Of a stretch of 64,000 bases of DNA, positions 1-8,592 are shown one piece after another. This stretch comes from Bacillota bacterium (GTDB lineage: Bacteria > Bacillota > Clostridia > Lachnospirales > Lachnospiraceae). The position numbers were made by a program, and so were the translations under genes. Each line of letters opens with the position of its first letter. Within the stretch, counting starts at the first letter, position 1. A model generated the notes under the pieces. The model saw nothing but the letters and a program-made list of their open reading frames with translations, was not told the origin of the DNA and did not search any database. Location: assembly GCA_023398375.1 (NCBI GenBank), contig JAEWSH010000054.1, positions 1-64,000 of the forward strand, in the 5' to 3' direction.

Positions 1-57
1 TCAATAATCACCCTTTCGTCCTCCTGTACTAATCTAAAAATTAGTATACAGGGTATT

Positions 58-110
58 TGTCGAAAGTGGCTCACTTTTTGGTTAGCACAAGGTGTGGAAA
101 TGGCTCACTT
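58..110. repeat. Short direct repeat, possibly an insertion-sequence end
   Basis: The 10-mer tggctcactt occurs at 67-76 and 101-110, 34 bases apart, after a TGT at 58-60. Insertion sequences of the IS21 family carry repeated transposase-binding sites of this general kind inside termini beginning TGT. No transposase gene lies to the right, so any element would be a remnant or continue off the left edge. The assignment is weak. The rest of 111-345 is AT-rich with no gene I can support. Confidence 0.25.
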
Positions 111-345
111 ATATATTAGCATTCACAAAGGATATTATTTACTACGAATTATATTTTACTACAAAAGAAAAAAAGACAACGGAATTTCTTCAATTGTCTT
201 ATATAATCTATGTGAGCAATCCACTGGATGTCACTCAAACTCCCTAACCATTCGCTTTAATGCGAATTTATTTGATATATTTCTTGTCATTTAATTGCTT
301 TTAGTCCGGGTATTCTATGTATTATTTTGAGTATAATAAGCTTCG

Positions 346-364
346 GGTATCATAACGGTATCAC
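346..364 (+). other. Left-end integrase arm-type double repeat
   Basis: The sequence ggtatcataacggtatcac contains two GGTATCA half-sites 11 bases apart. The same arrangement, with only two differences, recurs at 19074-19092 beside guaA, in the same orientation. Tyrosine integrases of the Tn916 type bind such direct repeats near both ends of their element. The functional role is inferred. Confidence 0.55.
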
Positions 365-391
365 TATCCTCACAATATAATAGTACACTAA

Positions 392-586
392 TCATCTCCT
401 TCTAAACAACCCATCTACAAGTTTCTTATTATTTTCCTCCACTATTTCCCCCATACCATCAATTAGCAAATCGATTAATTTCATTACATATTCATTATCG
501 ACATAATACTTTAAATCTGGATCAGAATTTATTTTTTCGCTTAATTTTCTCTTTACCTCATACTTGTTTAATCCGCAATCATGCAT
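392..586 (-). CDS. Small hypothetical cargo protein
   Basis: A 64-residue acidic/basic helical protein with no family I recognise and no membrane segment. It begins three bases after the stop of the two-TM protein at 590-1426, so the two are almost certainly co-transcribed and perhaps translationally coupled. It ends in a basic FRRR tail. It is the last gene before the left end of the mobile element. It could be a partner of the membrane protein; nothing in the sequence fixes a function. Confidence 0.55.
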   Translation of the reverse strand: MHDCGLNKYEVKRKLSEKINSDPDLKYYVDNEYVMKLIDLLIDGMGEIVEENNKKLVDGLFRRR

Positions 587-589
587 GTC

Positions 590-1426
590 TTATCCCTCAT
601 ATTTCATCAAAACTCTTTTAATCAATAAACTAAGCAGTTCTATAGTTTCTGCCTGCACTTTCAACCAACTTTGATATTTTTCTCTTGTTTCAATTATGAT
701 TTGATTTTCATTAGCTTTAACATAAATTTTCTTATTTACTTTTTCTCGCAACAAATCTTCTATCAGTTTATCACTGCCCATTTCCATAGCATGGTGATAA
801 ATATCAACATACTTTTCATCCAAAATGTCTTTCGAAATCACATCTCCAATATTAGTAATCCGACATGCTTCTAATCCGTTCTTTAATAATTCAGCATTTA
901 ATATTTTTTGAGACTCTACATTTGCTTTAGGACGTATATCTAAATATTCATGTATTGATTTATCAAGCCTTTCCATTTGAAGTAACAAAACATTTGGTAC
1001 TTCGAGAAATCTCGTATCTGACTTTATTCGATTCCAAGCAGAGAACTGCGGATGTGGCGATATTGTTTGAGGTCCTTTCTCAAAAGTAACATAGTTTGGA
1101 TATGGATTTAAATTTAGTATATTATCTTGTATATCAATCAGCTCATCATACAACGGACAATAGATCACATTTTTTCTTTTTACATTTTGTAATGCCTTAT
1201 GTTGATTTTCATTTACCCAAACTGAACCCATTAATGAAAAAAAACCACCAATTATAGCTCCTAATAACGTCCCAAAAACTCCAAACAAAGTAGGGTTTTT
1301 CAGAAGAAAGCTGCTATCTAGTTTGCTCACAGCATAAATAATTGATACAGTAATAGCTGCTCCGACAACTAGCCTTATTACCCTTTTATGCTTCACAAGA
1401 AAGCATATGAATTTTAATTGCTTCAT
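590..1426 (-). CDS. Two-TM membrane protein of unknown function
   Basis: A 278-residue protein with a basic N-terminus, two hydrophobic segments at about residues 16-36 and 45-70 (the second Gly-rich, with FGTLLGAIIGGFFSLMGS), and a ~200-residue charged, helical cytosolic part. I recognise no catalytic motif. It sits 26 bases downstream of the DUF1016 gene and 3 bases upstream of a 64-residue ORF, inside the AT-rich cargo of the element. Two N-terminal TM helices with a soluble domain is an architecture seen in membrane effectors of defence systems, but also in ordinary uncharacterised proteins, so function stays open. Confidence 0.6.
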   Translation of the reverse strand: MKQLKFICFLVKHKRVIRLVVGAAITVSIIYAVSKLDSSFLLKNPTLFGVFGTLLGAIIGGFFSLMGSVWVNENQHKALQNVKRKNVIYCPLYDELIDIQDNILNLNPYPNYVTFEKGPQTISPHPQFSAWNRIKSDTRFLEVPNVLLLQMERLDKSIHEYLDIRPKANVESQKILNAELLKNGLEACRITNIGDVISKDILDEKYVDIYHHAMEMGSDKLIEDLLREKVNKKIYVKANENQIIIETREKYQSWLKVQAETIELLSLLIKRVLMKYEG

Positions 1427-1452
1427 AATTACTTATTCCTCACACATTTTTA

Positions 1453-2505
1453 TCAGCGACCTGTATTTCTCTGTTCCAACTGTTCCCTTGCATTTGCAAT
1501 AGCCAACGACAGTTTCTGTTCCAATAATTCCTTTGGTGGCATCTTTGTCAAATACTGTCCAACGTGAATGTCTCCTCCATCAAGTTCCAACAGTTCTATC
1601 GTTTCCTGTGATTTTTCAGCACACAATATCAATGCCACAGGATTTTCTTCGCCTTCTGCTTTTTCATTCTTATTTAGCCAACGAAGATATAGCTCCACTT
1701 GTCCTTTATCCTGCGGCTCAAATTCTCCAAGTTTCAATTCAATTAAAACTAATCTTCTGAGCGTACGATGATAAAAGAGTAAATCCATGTAATAGTCTTT
1801 TCCATCTAATACAAAATGCTTTTGTCTTGCTAAAAATGCAAAATCAGATCCCATTTCCAAAATAAAGTTCTCTAATTCTACAAGAATTGCATTCTCCAAA
1901 TCTTTTTCGCTATATGTGTCTTTCAAACCCAAAAAATCTAACATATATGGATCACGATAAAACATATCCAAAGACATTTTTCTGTCATCTCGTAGCTCTG
2001 CTATTTCATTTGCAATTGTATCTTCAGGTTTTTTTGAGATTGCAGTGCGTTCATATAACATTGACTTTTTACGTTCCCTCAATGTACGTACTGACCAATT
2101 TTCATTTTTACACATTGTTGCGTAGAAGTCTCTCTTTAATTCATCGTCTATTGGCAAAAGTTCAACAAAATGTGACCATGTTAATTGTTGCGACAGTGTC
2201 GCGACTTTTTCATAATCACTAAACTCTTGATAAAATTGTATCATTCGAAATAACGAAGCACGATTAAATCCTTTGCCATATTCAGAAGTAAGGCGATTGC
2301 TTATTTCAATCACAAGGTTTTTTCCATATTCCGGCTTTTGTTCCTCAAGAATCTCTTCTGTCAAGCATTTTCCAATACCCCAATATAGGTTTAACATTGC
2401 GCTATTAACAACTTTTTTAACTTCATTTTTTTTATCAGCAATTAATGTATTTATCTCCTGGTAAACGCTATTAAATTTCTCTGGTAAAGCAATATCATTT
2501 GGCAT
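1453..2505 (-). CDS. DUF1016 / YhcG-type PD-(D/E)XK nuclease
   Basis: 350 residues with the two-part YhcG architecture. An N-terminal helical DNA-binding-like region includes the family signature SQQLTWSHFVELLPI, around residues 103-118. The C-terminal PD-(D/E)XK fold carries DLLFYHRTLRRLVLIELK, whose D and E-x-K are the expected metal-binding residues, followed by a conserved Q in the KGQVELYLRW helix. Length is normal for the family. Members are associated with mobile DNA, restriction-modification loci and recombination, but the in vivo role is not settled. It is cargo of the integrated element, with its own leader containing an inverted repeat (2525-2548). Confidence 0.88.
   Translation of the reverse strand: MPNDIALPEKFNSVYQEINTLIADKKNEVKKVVNSAMLNLYWGIGKCLTEEILEEQKPEYGKNLVIEISNRLTSEYGKGFNRASLFRMIQFYQEFSDYEKVATLSQQLTWSHFVELLPIDDELKRDFYATMCKNENWSVRTLRERKKSMLYERTAISKKPEDTIANEIAELRDDRKMSLDMFYRDPYMLDFLGLKDTYSEKDLENAILVELENFILEMGSDFAFLARQKHFVLDGKDYYMDLLFYHRTLRRLVLIELKLGEFEPQDKGQVELYLRWLNKNEKAEGEENPVALILCAEKSQETIELLELDGGDIHVGQYLTKMPPKELLEQKLSLAIANAREQLEQRNTGR
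2187..2209. repeat. Copy of a 23-base motif inside the DUF1016 gene
   Basis: This stretch matches 2526-2548, just upstream of the same gene, at 21 of 23 positions. The shared core is gcgacagtgt followed by gcgactttt. Here it encodes part of the conserved segment before SQQLTWSH. It may be a second operator or a trace of duplication. Confidence 0.55.
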
Positions 2506-2525
2506 ATATTATTCCCTTTCCAAAA

Positions 2526-2548
2526 GTCGCGACAGTGTAGCGACTTTT
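2526..2548. promoter_or_regulatory. Inverted repeat in the DUF1016 leader
   Basis: The arms aaaagtcg (2522-2529) and cgactttt (2541-2548) flank an 11-base loop, about 20 bases upstream of the start at 2505. It could be an operator or a leader hairpin. A close copy of the same motif lies within the coding sequence at 2187-2209. Confidence 0.45.
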
Positions 2549-2597
2549 CATTTATTAAATTTAAACCTATTTTTTGATTTTCTTTTTCAAATTAAGA

Positions 2598-2882
2598 TCA
2601 GATTCCATGCCCTTTCATAATCTCACTTCCAGCAAGAATCTCATATTTCATAGCACTCTCAACTGCCACTTCTTCTGCCGCCGCTTTCTTTGCCTTTACA
2701 ATTGGATCGTCTAGCATATTGTCACCTTTTACTTCAAGAATCATGTAGGTTCCATCATTCATTTCTACAAGAAAATCAGGATAATGCTTTCTCAATCTAT
2801 TTGATTCAGGATCAACATACGGCACAAAGAAATCTGTCTGTTTACTTTGAATTTCCGAAGCATACGTGCAATCGCAGCACAT
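2598..2882 (-). pseudogene. C-terminal remnant of a type III-like restriction endonuclease subunit
   Basis: The 94 residues match the extreme C-terminus of Res-type helicase-endonucleases. HYPDFLVEMNDGTYMILEVKGDN gives the PD...E-x-K nuclease motif, and the ending MKYEILAGSEIMKG is typical of the family tail. The helicase part and the modification partner are absent. The intact family is ~900-1000 residues, so at least 90 percent is missing. Only 48 bases separate it from the stop of the STAND gene upstream. That gap has no start region for a longer gene, so the remnant was probably left when another defence cassette replaced the rest. Confidence 0.75.
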
Positions 2883-2930
2883 CGAATAGCCGGAAAATAT
2901 CTGACAATTCCAATTATGATTACTTATTCT

Positions 2931-5900
2931 TTACAAAAAACGTTCCTCCATGATTTCATCAATCTCTTCTTTTTCTATCCTTCTCTTCCACACTTCAATA
3001 TTATCTTGAATTAATTTTTTATGTTGAAGAAAATCCAAACCTGTGAAAATTGGAAGTAATGATTCATAATATTTTACTCTAGCCTGCATATGTGGAACCA
3101 TGCTTCCTGATCCGCCCCAGTGATTAGGCTCTAGTGTTAATTTACTGAACATCTCAAAACTTTTATTTAAAGAAACAAAAGTTTTAATGGCTTCTACTCG
3201 AAGTTCTGCCCCTTTCTCAGACAAAATTTCAAAAAGTACAAAAATTTTTTCACTATCATAGTTTTTACGAATTGTGCGGATAACCCATTCATTTTGCTTT
3301 TTGACAATATCATCCTCGCCTTGTTTGTGAACTAAAATATTTGCAAATTTATTTTTCATTCTCCAATAAAAGTTTTTTTCTCTTTCAGCAATATAATCAA
3401 ATAAATAGTCAAATATTTCATTGAAATTATCCAATTTCCAACAGCATGTTATCCGATCTTGTTCATACCCTATATGTCCATCGTGATGTTCATAAAAATA
3501 TACTGCATACGAGTGAAGCCAAGAAGTATCCACTGATATAAAATATTGAATAAAGGTACCGTCGTAATCCATATGTGAATCATTGTCTGCTAGAAAGAAA
3601 TATATTTCTTTTAAGATATCCTTATTTCCCTTGAAATACTTATAAAGTTGATCTGGTGAACAGCAATGCTTGTTGAAAAATAGATCAAAATAAATTTTAA
3701 CTATAAAAATACTATATTGTTTTTTTTCTAAAATAATCTTAGCACATCTACAGAATATTTCCGTATCGAAAGATAAGTAATTTTCTAAAAAAATAAGCTT
3801 TCTATATGAAGAAGATGTAATGAACTTGTCAGAATCTTCATTTAGAAATGTAATAAGTCTTTCGGTCCATTCTTTATTAATTTTTTCCTGCGATAGAGAT
3901 TCAAAAAACACAAATTTCCACTGGTTAGAGTATTGGAACTGCCTTTCTGAAATAAAATTGTATGTATTCTCTTCTCCCCATAGTATGATTAATTCAGTAA
4001 TTATTTGTCCTGGATGAATATCAATATTGGAACCATAACTAATTAACGCATCTACAAAAGTCTCTAATTTGCATCTATTAGATAAAATTGCAGAAACAAA
4101 TATGTCAATTGAAGATATAAACTCATATCTCTTATTCTCTAATTCTCCAATTAAATCATTTAGTTGTTTGACTAACTCTTCCATCTTACTTGTAATAATA
4201 CCTTCTGCAAAACTTACGATTTTTTCTTGTCTGATTTTTTCTGCTTCTTCATATTCTAAATCAGTGTCAAAATATCGTTCTGAAAACGTGTGATATACGT
4301 TCCAAATATCGGAATCATAAATGTTATTTATACATTCTTTTGTATTGATTTCATAATGTTTCCACTTTTTCATAAGTTGATTATATAACTCACCTTTTTT
4401 TATTTCACTACAACTTCCTAATTTTAAAATAATAGGGATTATATAACTTTGATCAAATGAAATTATTTCTTCCTCTTGTTCTTGCCATCCTTGCGCATAT
4501 TTTTGCAAAACATGTAAAACATCTATTTGCCACTTTGCTAAATCAGCAATTTTAGATAATTCCTCCCATATCCCCTTACGGAATTCTTTGCTTCCCTCAG
4601 TTAATATCACTGGAATATTGTACATCACTATCTTATTTCCTCTGGAAGTTTCTACCGGACTAAATACTGTTTGCAAGAAATGCTCCGCAATGCCAAGAAA
4701 TAACTTAGTTTGCACTTCACTCTCACGCTTTCTTTTCAAAGTACCGATAAGTGATTTTTCTACATAATAATCGTTCCTATCTGAATATTGATTAATACTA
4801 TAATAATTCTTAATACAATCATAAGCATCTCTGACTACATTTTGTTTTTTATTTACATACTCACAAATAAGTTCAATAGCAATTTCCAAATTCTCTTGGT
4901 AACGGTATCCCGCCAACAGCTCCAATATTGTATCATTTTCTCTATACTCATTTTTTTCAAAATCAATTGTGGTTATATCTACTACTTGGTTTTCAACCTG
5001 ATCAATTTTCCCTTTTACAAATAAAAGCGCATCTAATGGGCGAAAGTCATGGAAAACTTTCACGTATTCACAAAATATTTGTTCTGACTCGCTTTCAAAA
5101 ATATCCCATACTTTTTTTATTTCAGAATCTAAATAACTGTGAACCTCATCTGAACTAAAAATGTTCCATAGCACACTTGTTGCTTTAATAATACCCGTTC
5201 TGAAGTTTCTAAAGCCAACTTCTAGTATCTCCGAAAATGTAATATATTTCTTCTTAAAGAAACAATATAACAACATGTAGTTTCCTAAACACTGATCAGA
5301 AATAATAGCAACCTTATCCAATTTAATATCTACAAATTCCAATTCAAATAATCTATAAACATTTATTTTGAATTCATCAGTACTAATCTCAAATTTTTCC
5401 AGTATAGTTTCTAAACAAGTTAATTCCCCTAAATTAATCGTATGTAAAAGAGCAATTATGCTCCCTGATAAACATAACTTTTTTTCAACTATAAGCGGTG
5501 AACTTGAAAGAATTTTCCCGTAGTAGTTTTCATATAAATCTGTTGCATCTTTTATAGCATCAATATTTTGTGTTAGCTTTGCAAGTTTTCCTGTCATATA
5601 TGCTATTCTTGCATTTCCCTCAGCTATTTTTATAATTTTATCCACATAATCAGAGTTACGTATCTCCATATTAACATCTAAGAAGGACTTGATTTCATCA
5701 TCCGTAAATCGATTTATCCTATAAATATGTGGTGTCGTATATTCCTTAATTTGTGTAATTACACTTTCAGCCGTATAATCTCGCATAGTTGTGATAATTT
5801 TCACATCATATCCATTCTGTAAATAGTTTAAATATTCCAGAACAGATTTTAACCCTATTAATTCGTTTGCATCATCAATAAATATTAAATACTTCCCTGG

Positions 5901-6665
5901 TCTTTCAATATATGATGCTATATCCTCTGATATCGGCAAATCAGTACTACGTATACATAATATTCTATATCCATTTTCTAATCCATAATTTTTCGCAACC
6001 TCTAGCGAAATTCTACTTTTCCCAACACCTGCTTGTCCAACCACAGCAATCACTTTCGAATTATTTAACGATGTGATCATTTGAGAATATTCACTTTCTC
6101 TAAATTGAAAAATTGTAGATAATGGTGTAGCCATTTCATTGGCATCATATCTTTCTACGAAAGTCTTGTAATCCATAATTTGATTTGTATCTATACTTAA
6201 TCCCAAGTGATCTTTCGATAGTATTTTATGAAATCTGTAAATTTCATCTGCTATCCTGTCTATACCATATATATTGAATAAAATTCCTTGTTGCGTACAA
6301 ATATCTGATAACGTTTTATCTTCTCCTGCCGATAAATTAGATGAAGTGTGGCAAAAAATTATTTCAGCAATATCCTTTGTTTCTACTCCAGTCTTGGAAA
6401 CATCAAGACATTTTTCTATATCTTCCTTAGCTTTATAAAATAAGCGTTCTTTCTGAGTTGTATAAGCTACAAAGATATATTTTCCTGCTGAATTTTTAAA
6501 ATATGTATCTGGATTACCTATTGTTGTTTTCATAGTCCCAGACTGCATACCATATGCGTGAATTCCCTCATAACCATTTCTTGAGAGCAGTGCATCACAT
6601 AGTTCTTGGAATGCTCCCCCTTCAAGTTCGCATATTCTTTTTTTAATATCCGTTAAAGATGACAT
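2931..6665 (-). CDS. STAND-type NTPase with N-terminal nuclease-like domain (Avs-like)
   Basis: 1244 residues in three parts. Residues 1-150 resemble a restriction-endonuclease fold: helix GGAFQELCDALL, then GNPDTYF with D53, then KYIFVAYTTQK. The last segment is where an acidic residue and a Lys are expected, and alanine stands at residue 67. Residues 195-480 form a P-loop NTPase with Walker A GQAGVGKS (210-217), Walker B YLIFIDDA (259-266) and a sensor strand IITTMRDYT. The remaining ~750 residues are helical repeats, as in STAND signal-transduction ATPases. This matches anti-phage Avs-type proteins in design: the C-terminus senses, the NTPase oligomerises, the nuclease kills. The specific family is not established. 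A strong GGAGGAAGG site precedes the ATG. It has its own 160-base leader, so it is probably a separate unit from the PRTase operon. Confidence 0.8.
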   Translation of the reverse strand: MSSLTDIKKRICELEGGAFQELCDALLSRNGYEGIHAYGMQSGTMKTTIGNPDTYFKNSAGKYIFVAYTTQKERLFYKAKEDIEKCLDVSKTGVETKDIAEIIFCHTSSNLSAGEDKTLSDICTQQGILFNIYGIDRIADEIYRFHKILSKDHLGLSIDTNQIMDYKTFVERYDANEMATPLSTIFQFRESEYSQMITSLNNSKVIAVVGQAGVGKSRISLEVAKNYGLENGYRILCIRSTDLPISEDIASYIERPGKYLIFIDDANELIGLKSVLEYLNYLQNGYDVKIITTMRDYTAESVITQIKEYTTPHIYRINRFTDDEIKSFLDVNMEIRNSDYVDKIIKIAEGNARIAYMTGKLAKLTQNIDAIKDATDLYENYYGKILSSSPLIVEKKLCLSGSIIALLHTINLGELTCLETILEKFEISTDEFKINVYRLFELEFVDIKLDKVAIISDQCLGNYMLLYCFFKKKYITFSEILEVGFRNFRTGIIKATSVLWNIFSSDEVHSYLDSEIKKVWDIFESESEQIFCEYVKVFHDFRPLDALLFVKGKIDQVENQVVDITTIDFEKNEYRENDTILELLAGYRYQENLEIAIELICEYVNKKQNVVRDAYDCIKNYYSINQYSDRNDYYVEKSLIGTLKRKRESEVQTKLFLGIAEHFLQTVFSPVETSRGNKIVMYNIPVILTEGSKEFRKGIWEELSKIADLAKWQIDVLHVLQKYAQGWQEQEEEIISFDQSYIIPIILKLGSCSEIKKGELYNQLMKKWKHYEINTKECINNIYDSDIWNVYHTFSERYFDTDLEYEEAEKIRQEKIVSFAEGIITSKMEELVKQLNDLIGELENKRYEFISSIDIFVSAILSNRCKLETFVDALISYGSNIDIHPGQIITELIILWGEENTYNFISERQFQYSNQWKFVFFESLSQEKINKEWTERLITFLNEDSDKFITSSSYRKLIFLENYLSFDTEIFCRCAKIILEKKQYSIFIVKIYFDLFFNKHCCSPDQLYKYFKGNKDILKEIYFFLADNDSHMDYDGTFIQYFISVDTSWLHSYAVYFYEHHDGHIGYEQDRITCCWKLDNFNEIFDYLFDYIAEREKNFYWRMKNKFANILVHKQGEDDIVKKQNEWVIRTIRKNYDSEKIFVLFEILSEKGAELRVEAIKTFVSLNKSFEMFSKLTLEPNHWGGSGSMVPHMQARVKYYESLLPIFTGLDFLQHKKLIQDNIEVWKRRIEKEEIDEIMEERFL

Positions 6666-6826
6666 TCCCTTCCTCCTTTACACTGCTCTCAACATAAAAT
6701 TATTTCTCAATTAGAAATGAATTTTTATTGTTTAGCAATAATCACAAAGCATTTTTCACAGTTTTTTGTACTCAAATATGCTTTATTTAGTAGACGAAAT
6801 TGTTATAAAAGTTATTTATTTTTATA

Positions 6827-7612
6827 TTAATAACTTCTTGGCAATAAAGCTAGCCATTCTTGACTTGATCCTTTTGAATCCTTATATTTGTATTTATCTT
6901 TCCATAGAATAGGTAAGGAATTATTAGGTATCCCATATGAAAAAGCCAATAATAATCTTTTGTTAAAAGGATCAATTTTAAGACATTCACCTGCCTTTTC
7001 GACCATCTCTATTTCTTTATCTCCGATACCACACTGCATATTTAGTGCTAAATCATCTACAATACTTCCTACAAGGATCTTAAAATTACTCTCATCCACC
7101 AACTTTTTAACTCCACTTGAAGTTGCACAGATACTAAATAGATAGCATTGAAAACTAGGCTTTATAATATGATTTATTTTTTCATCAATATATTCGACAG
7201 ATTGACTACCTGTACCAATTAGGTCATCAAAAAAAATTATTGTACTCCCCTGTGGGAGTTTTCCAATATCCCATTCATTTACAATTCTTTTAGCATACTT
7301 CTTAAATGTATGTGAAAAATCATATAACACAACATCACCACTTTTGCCTTTTAACCCAAAACTTGTAAAATATGTATTGGGTGAATCAAATAGCTCTCTA
7401 TTCTCCTCAACCTTCTCTCGAAAAATATCGCGAATATCTTTTGAGTTTATTATTTTAAGCTGTTCTAAAATTATTTTAGTAATCTTCCAATTTAATCCTG
7501 TGCAATTTTTCCATAATAATATTTGGTCTCCTCTATACCCGCCGTATTTGCTTAGCTTGATCTCGTATTTGTTGATTTTATTGAGCGAGTAATATATTTT
7601 GTCAAAATTCAT
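6827..7612 (-). CDS. Phosphoribosyltransferase-fold protein of a conflict-type operon
   Basis: 261 residues. The segment STIIFFDDLIGTGSQSVEYI (residues 123-142) is a textbook PRPP-binding loop: hydrophobic strand, two acids, then T-G-S. It is followed by a strand/helix pair (SFQCYLFSICATSSGVKKL) typical of type I phosphoribosyltransferases. No purine or pyrimidine salvage enzyme matches, and the N-terminal 100 residues are an unfamiliar helical extension. It starts 11 bases after the ParB-like gene, with a site AAAGGGTGAAAG before ATG, so the two are one operon. In this setting it more likely makes or senses a nucleotide signal, or modifies a target, than salvages bases. That role is inference. 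Confidence 0.72.
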   Translation of the reverse strand: MNFDKIYYSLNKINKYEIKLSKYGGYRGDQILLWKNCTGLNWKITKIILEQLKIINSKDIRDIFREKVEENRELFDSPNTYFTSFGLKGKSGDVVLYDFSHTFKKYAKRIVNEWDIGKLPQGSTIIFFDDLIGTGSQSVEYIDEKINHIIKPSFQCYLFSICATSSGVKKLVDESNFKILVGSIVDDLALNMQCGIGDKEIEMVEKAGECLKIDPFNKRLLLAFSYGIPNNSLPILWKDKYKYKDSKGSSQEWLALLPRSY

Positions 7613-7623
7613 ACTTTCACCCT

Positions 7624-8556
7624 TTACTCAATATTTTCTATAAGTGTATCAATCTGATCTCTTAGAGATTTTAAATTTTCTACAAATCCAAAATCGCTCA
7701 TATAATCTTCATTTACACATCTTAATTCATCCCTTAAATATGCAATGTATTTATTAATATTTTTACTACTTCTATCATCTTCCATTTCTGCGTCTTCAAA
7801 TATCTCGACATTAACCTCACCATGAATGAATTTTAGTAGTTTATCTTCAAAAATATCAAACGATCCTTTCTTTTCATAATAACCCATTGATTTTCTAATT
7901 TCTCTGAATTCTTTTACATCTGAAATAATGTCGCCTTTTTCAAATATATCAATTAAATTATCAATAATTTTTTCTATCCCCTCTGGATATGGAAATTTTA
8001 TACTATAGCTCACTCTGTGAACAATTGGATATAACTCAATAAAAAAATCTGTTGAAATTTTTGAATTTTTCTCCATAAGTGTTTGTCTATATTTTTCTGG
8101 CATCCATAATAGCATTTTGCATCTTCTTATAGTACTTCTACTAACACCTGTAAAATCCGATACCACCTTTTCGCTATCTGTTCCCATTTCCTTCATTAAA
8201 GTTTCTAATTTTAGTGCCGTCGGAAATAACTCCCACTCTTTCCTATAATGATGTATATTAAACATATATAGTATATTTTGAGTTACATCTTCCGGTTCAT
8301 CGATAACATTTACAGGGATCTCTTTTAACCCTAACTCTTTGGAAATTCTCCAGCGTCGTTCTCCGTCAAGCAAAATATATTCAGATTTTGGTACATTTTT
8401 GGTATTCCTGTAAACTGTTAAGGGAACCAATATCCCTACCTTATTTATAGATTTTTTTAATTCATCCATACTCTCCATATCAAATATAATTCTCGGATTA
8501 TGCGGATTTGGTGATATCTCCTCTGGTTTAACACGAAATAAAGTTTTTTGTTCCAT
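7624..8556 (-). CDS. ParB-like protein (non-chromosomal)
   Basis: The start at 8556 (MEQKTLFRV) is chosen because GGAGG lies five bases before it; an in-frame ATG at 8568 has no site of its own. The ~310-residue product has an N-terminal ParB/sulfiredoxin-fold domain (VKPEEISPNPHNPR, then LLDGERRWRISKELG with the GERR nucleotide-binding box) and a helix-turn-helix region (VVSDFTGVSRSTIRRCKML). The C-terminal ~150 residues are acidic and helical. It is not the housekeeping ParB: no ParA is nearby, and it lies between a nuclease-like gene and a phosphoribosyltransferase. ParB folds bind and hydrolyse CTP or act as nucleases, so it may be a nucleotide-driven DNA clamp or sensor in this cassette. 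Confidence 0.78.
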   Translation of the reverse strand: MEQKTLFRVKPEEISPNPHNPRIIFDMESMDELKKSINKVGILVPLTVYRNTKNVPKSEYILLDGERRWRISKELGLKEIPVNVIDEPEDVTQNILYMFNIHHYRKEWELFPTALKLETLMKEMGTDSEKVVSDFTGVSRSTIRRCKMLLWMPEKYRQTLMEKNSKISTDFFIELYPIVHRVSYSIKFPYPEGIEKIIDNLIDIFEKGDIISDVKEFREIRKSMGYYEKKGSFDIFEDKLLKFIHGEVNVEIFEDAEMEDDRSSKNINKYIAYLRDELRCVNEDYMSDFGFVENLKSLRDQIDTLIENIE

Positions 8557-8592
8557 AATATCCTCCATTTAATTCAAATTTTAATATATTAC

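Noticed and set aside
235..242. Left attachment core tcaaactc matching the guaA end
   Set aside because: An 8-base match in a 400-base AT-rich stretch can be chance; kept only as a note under the element.
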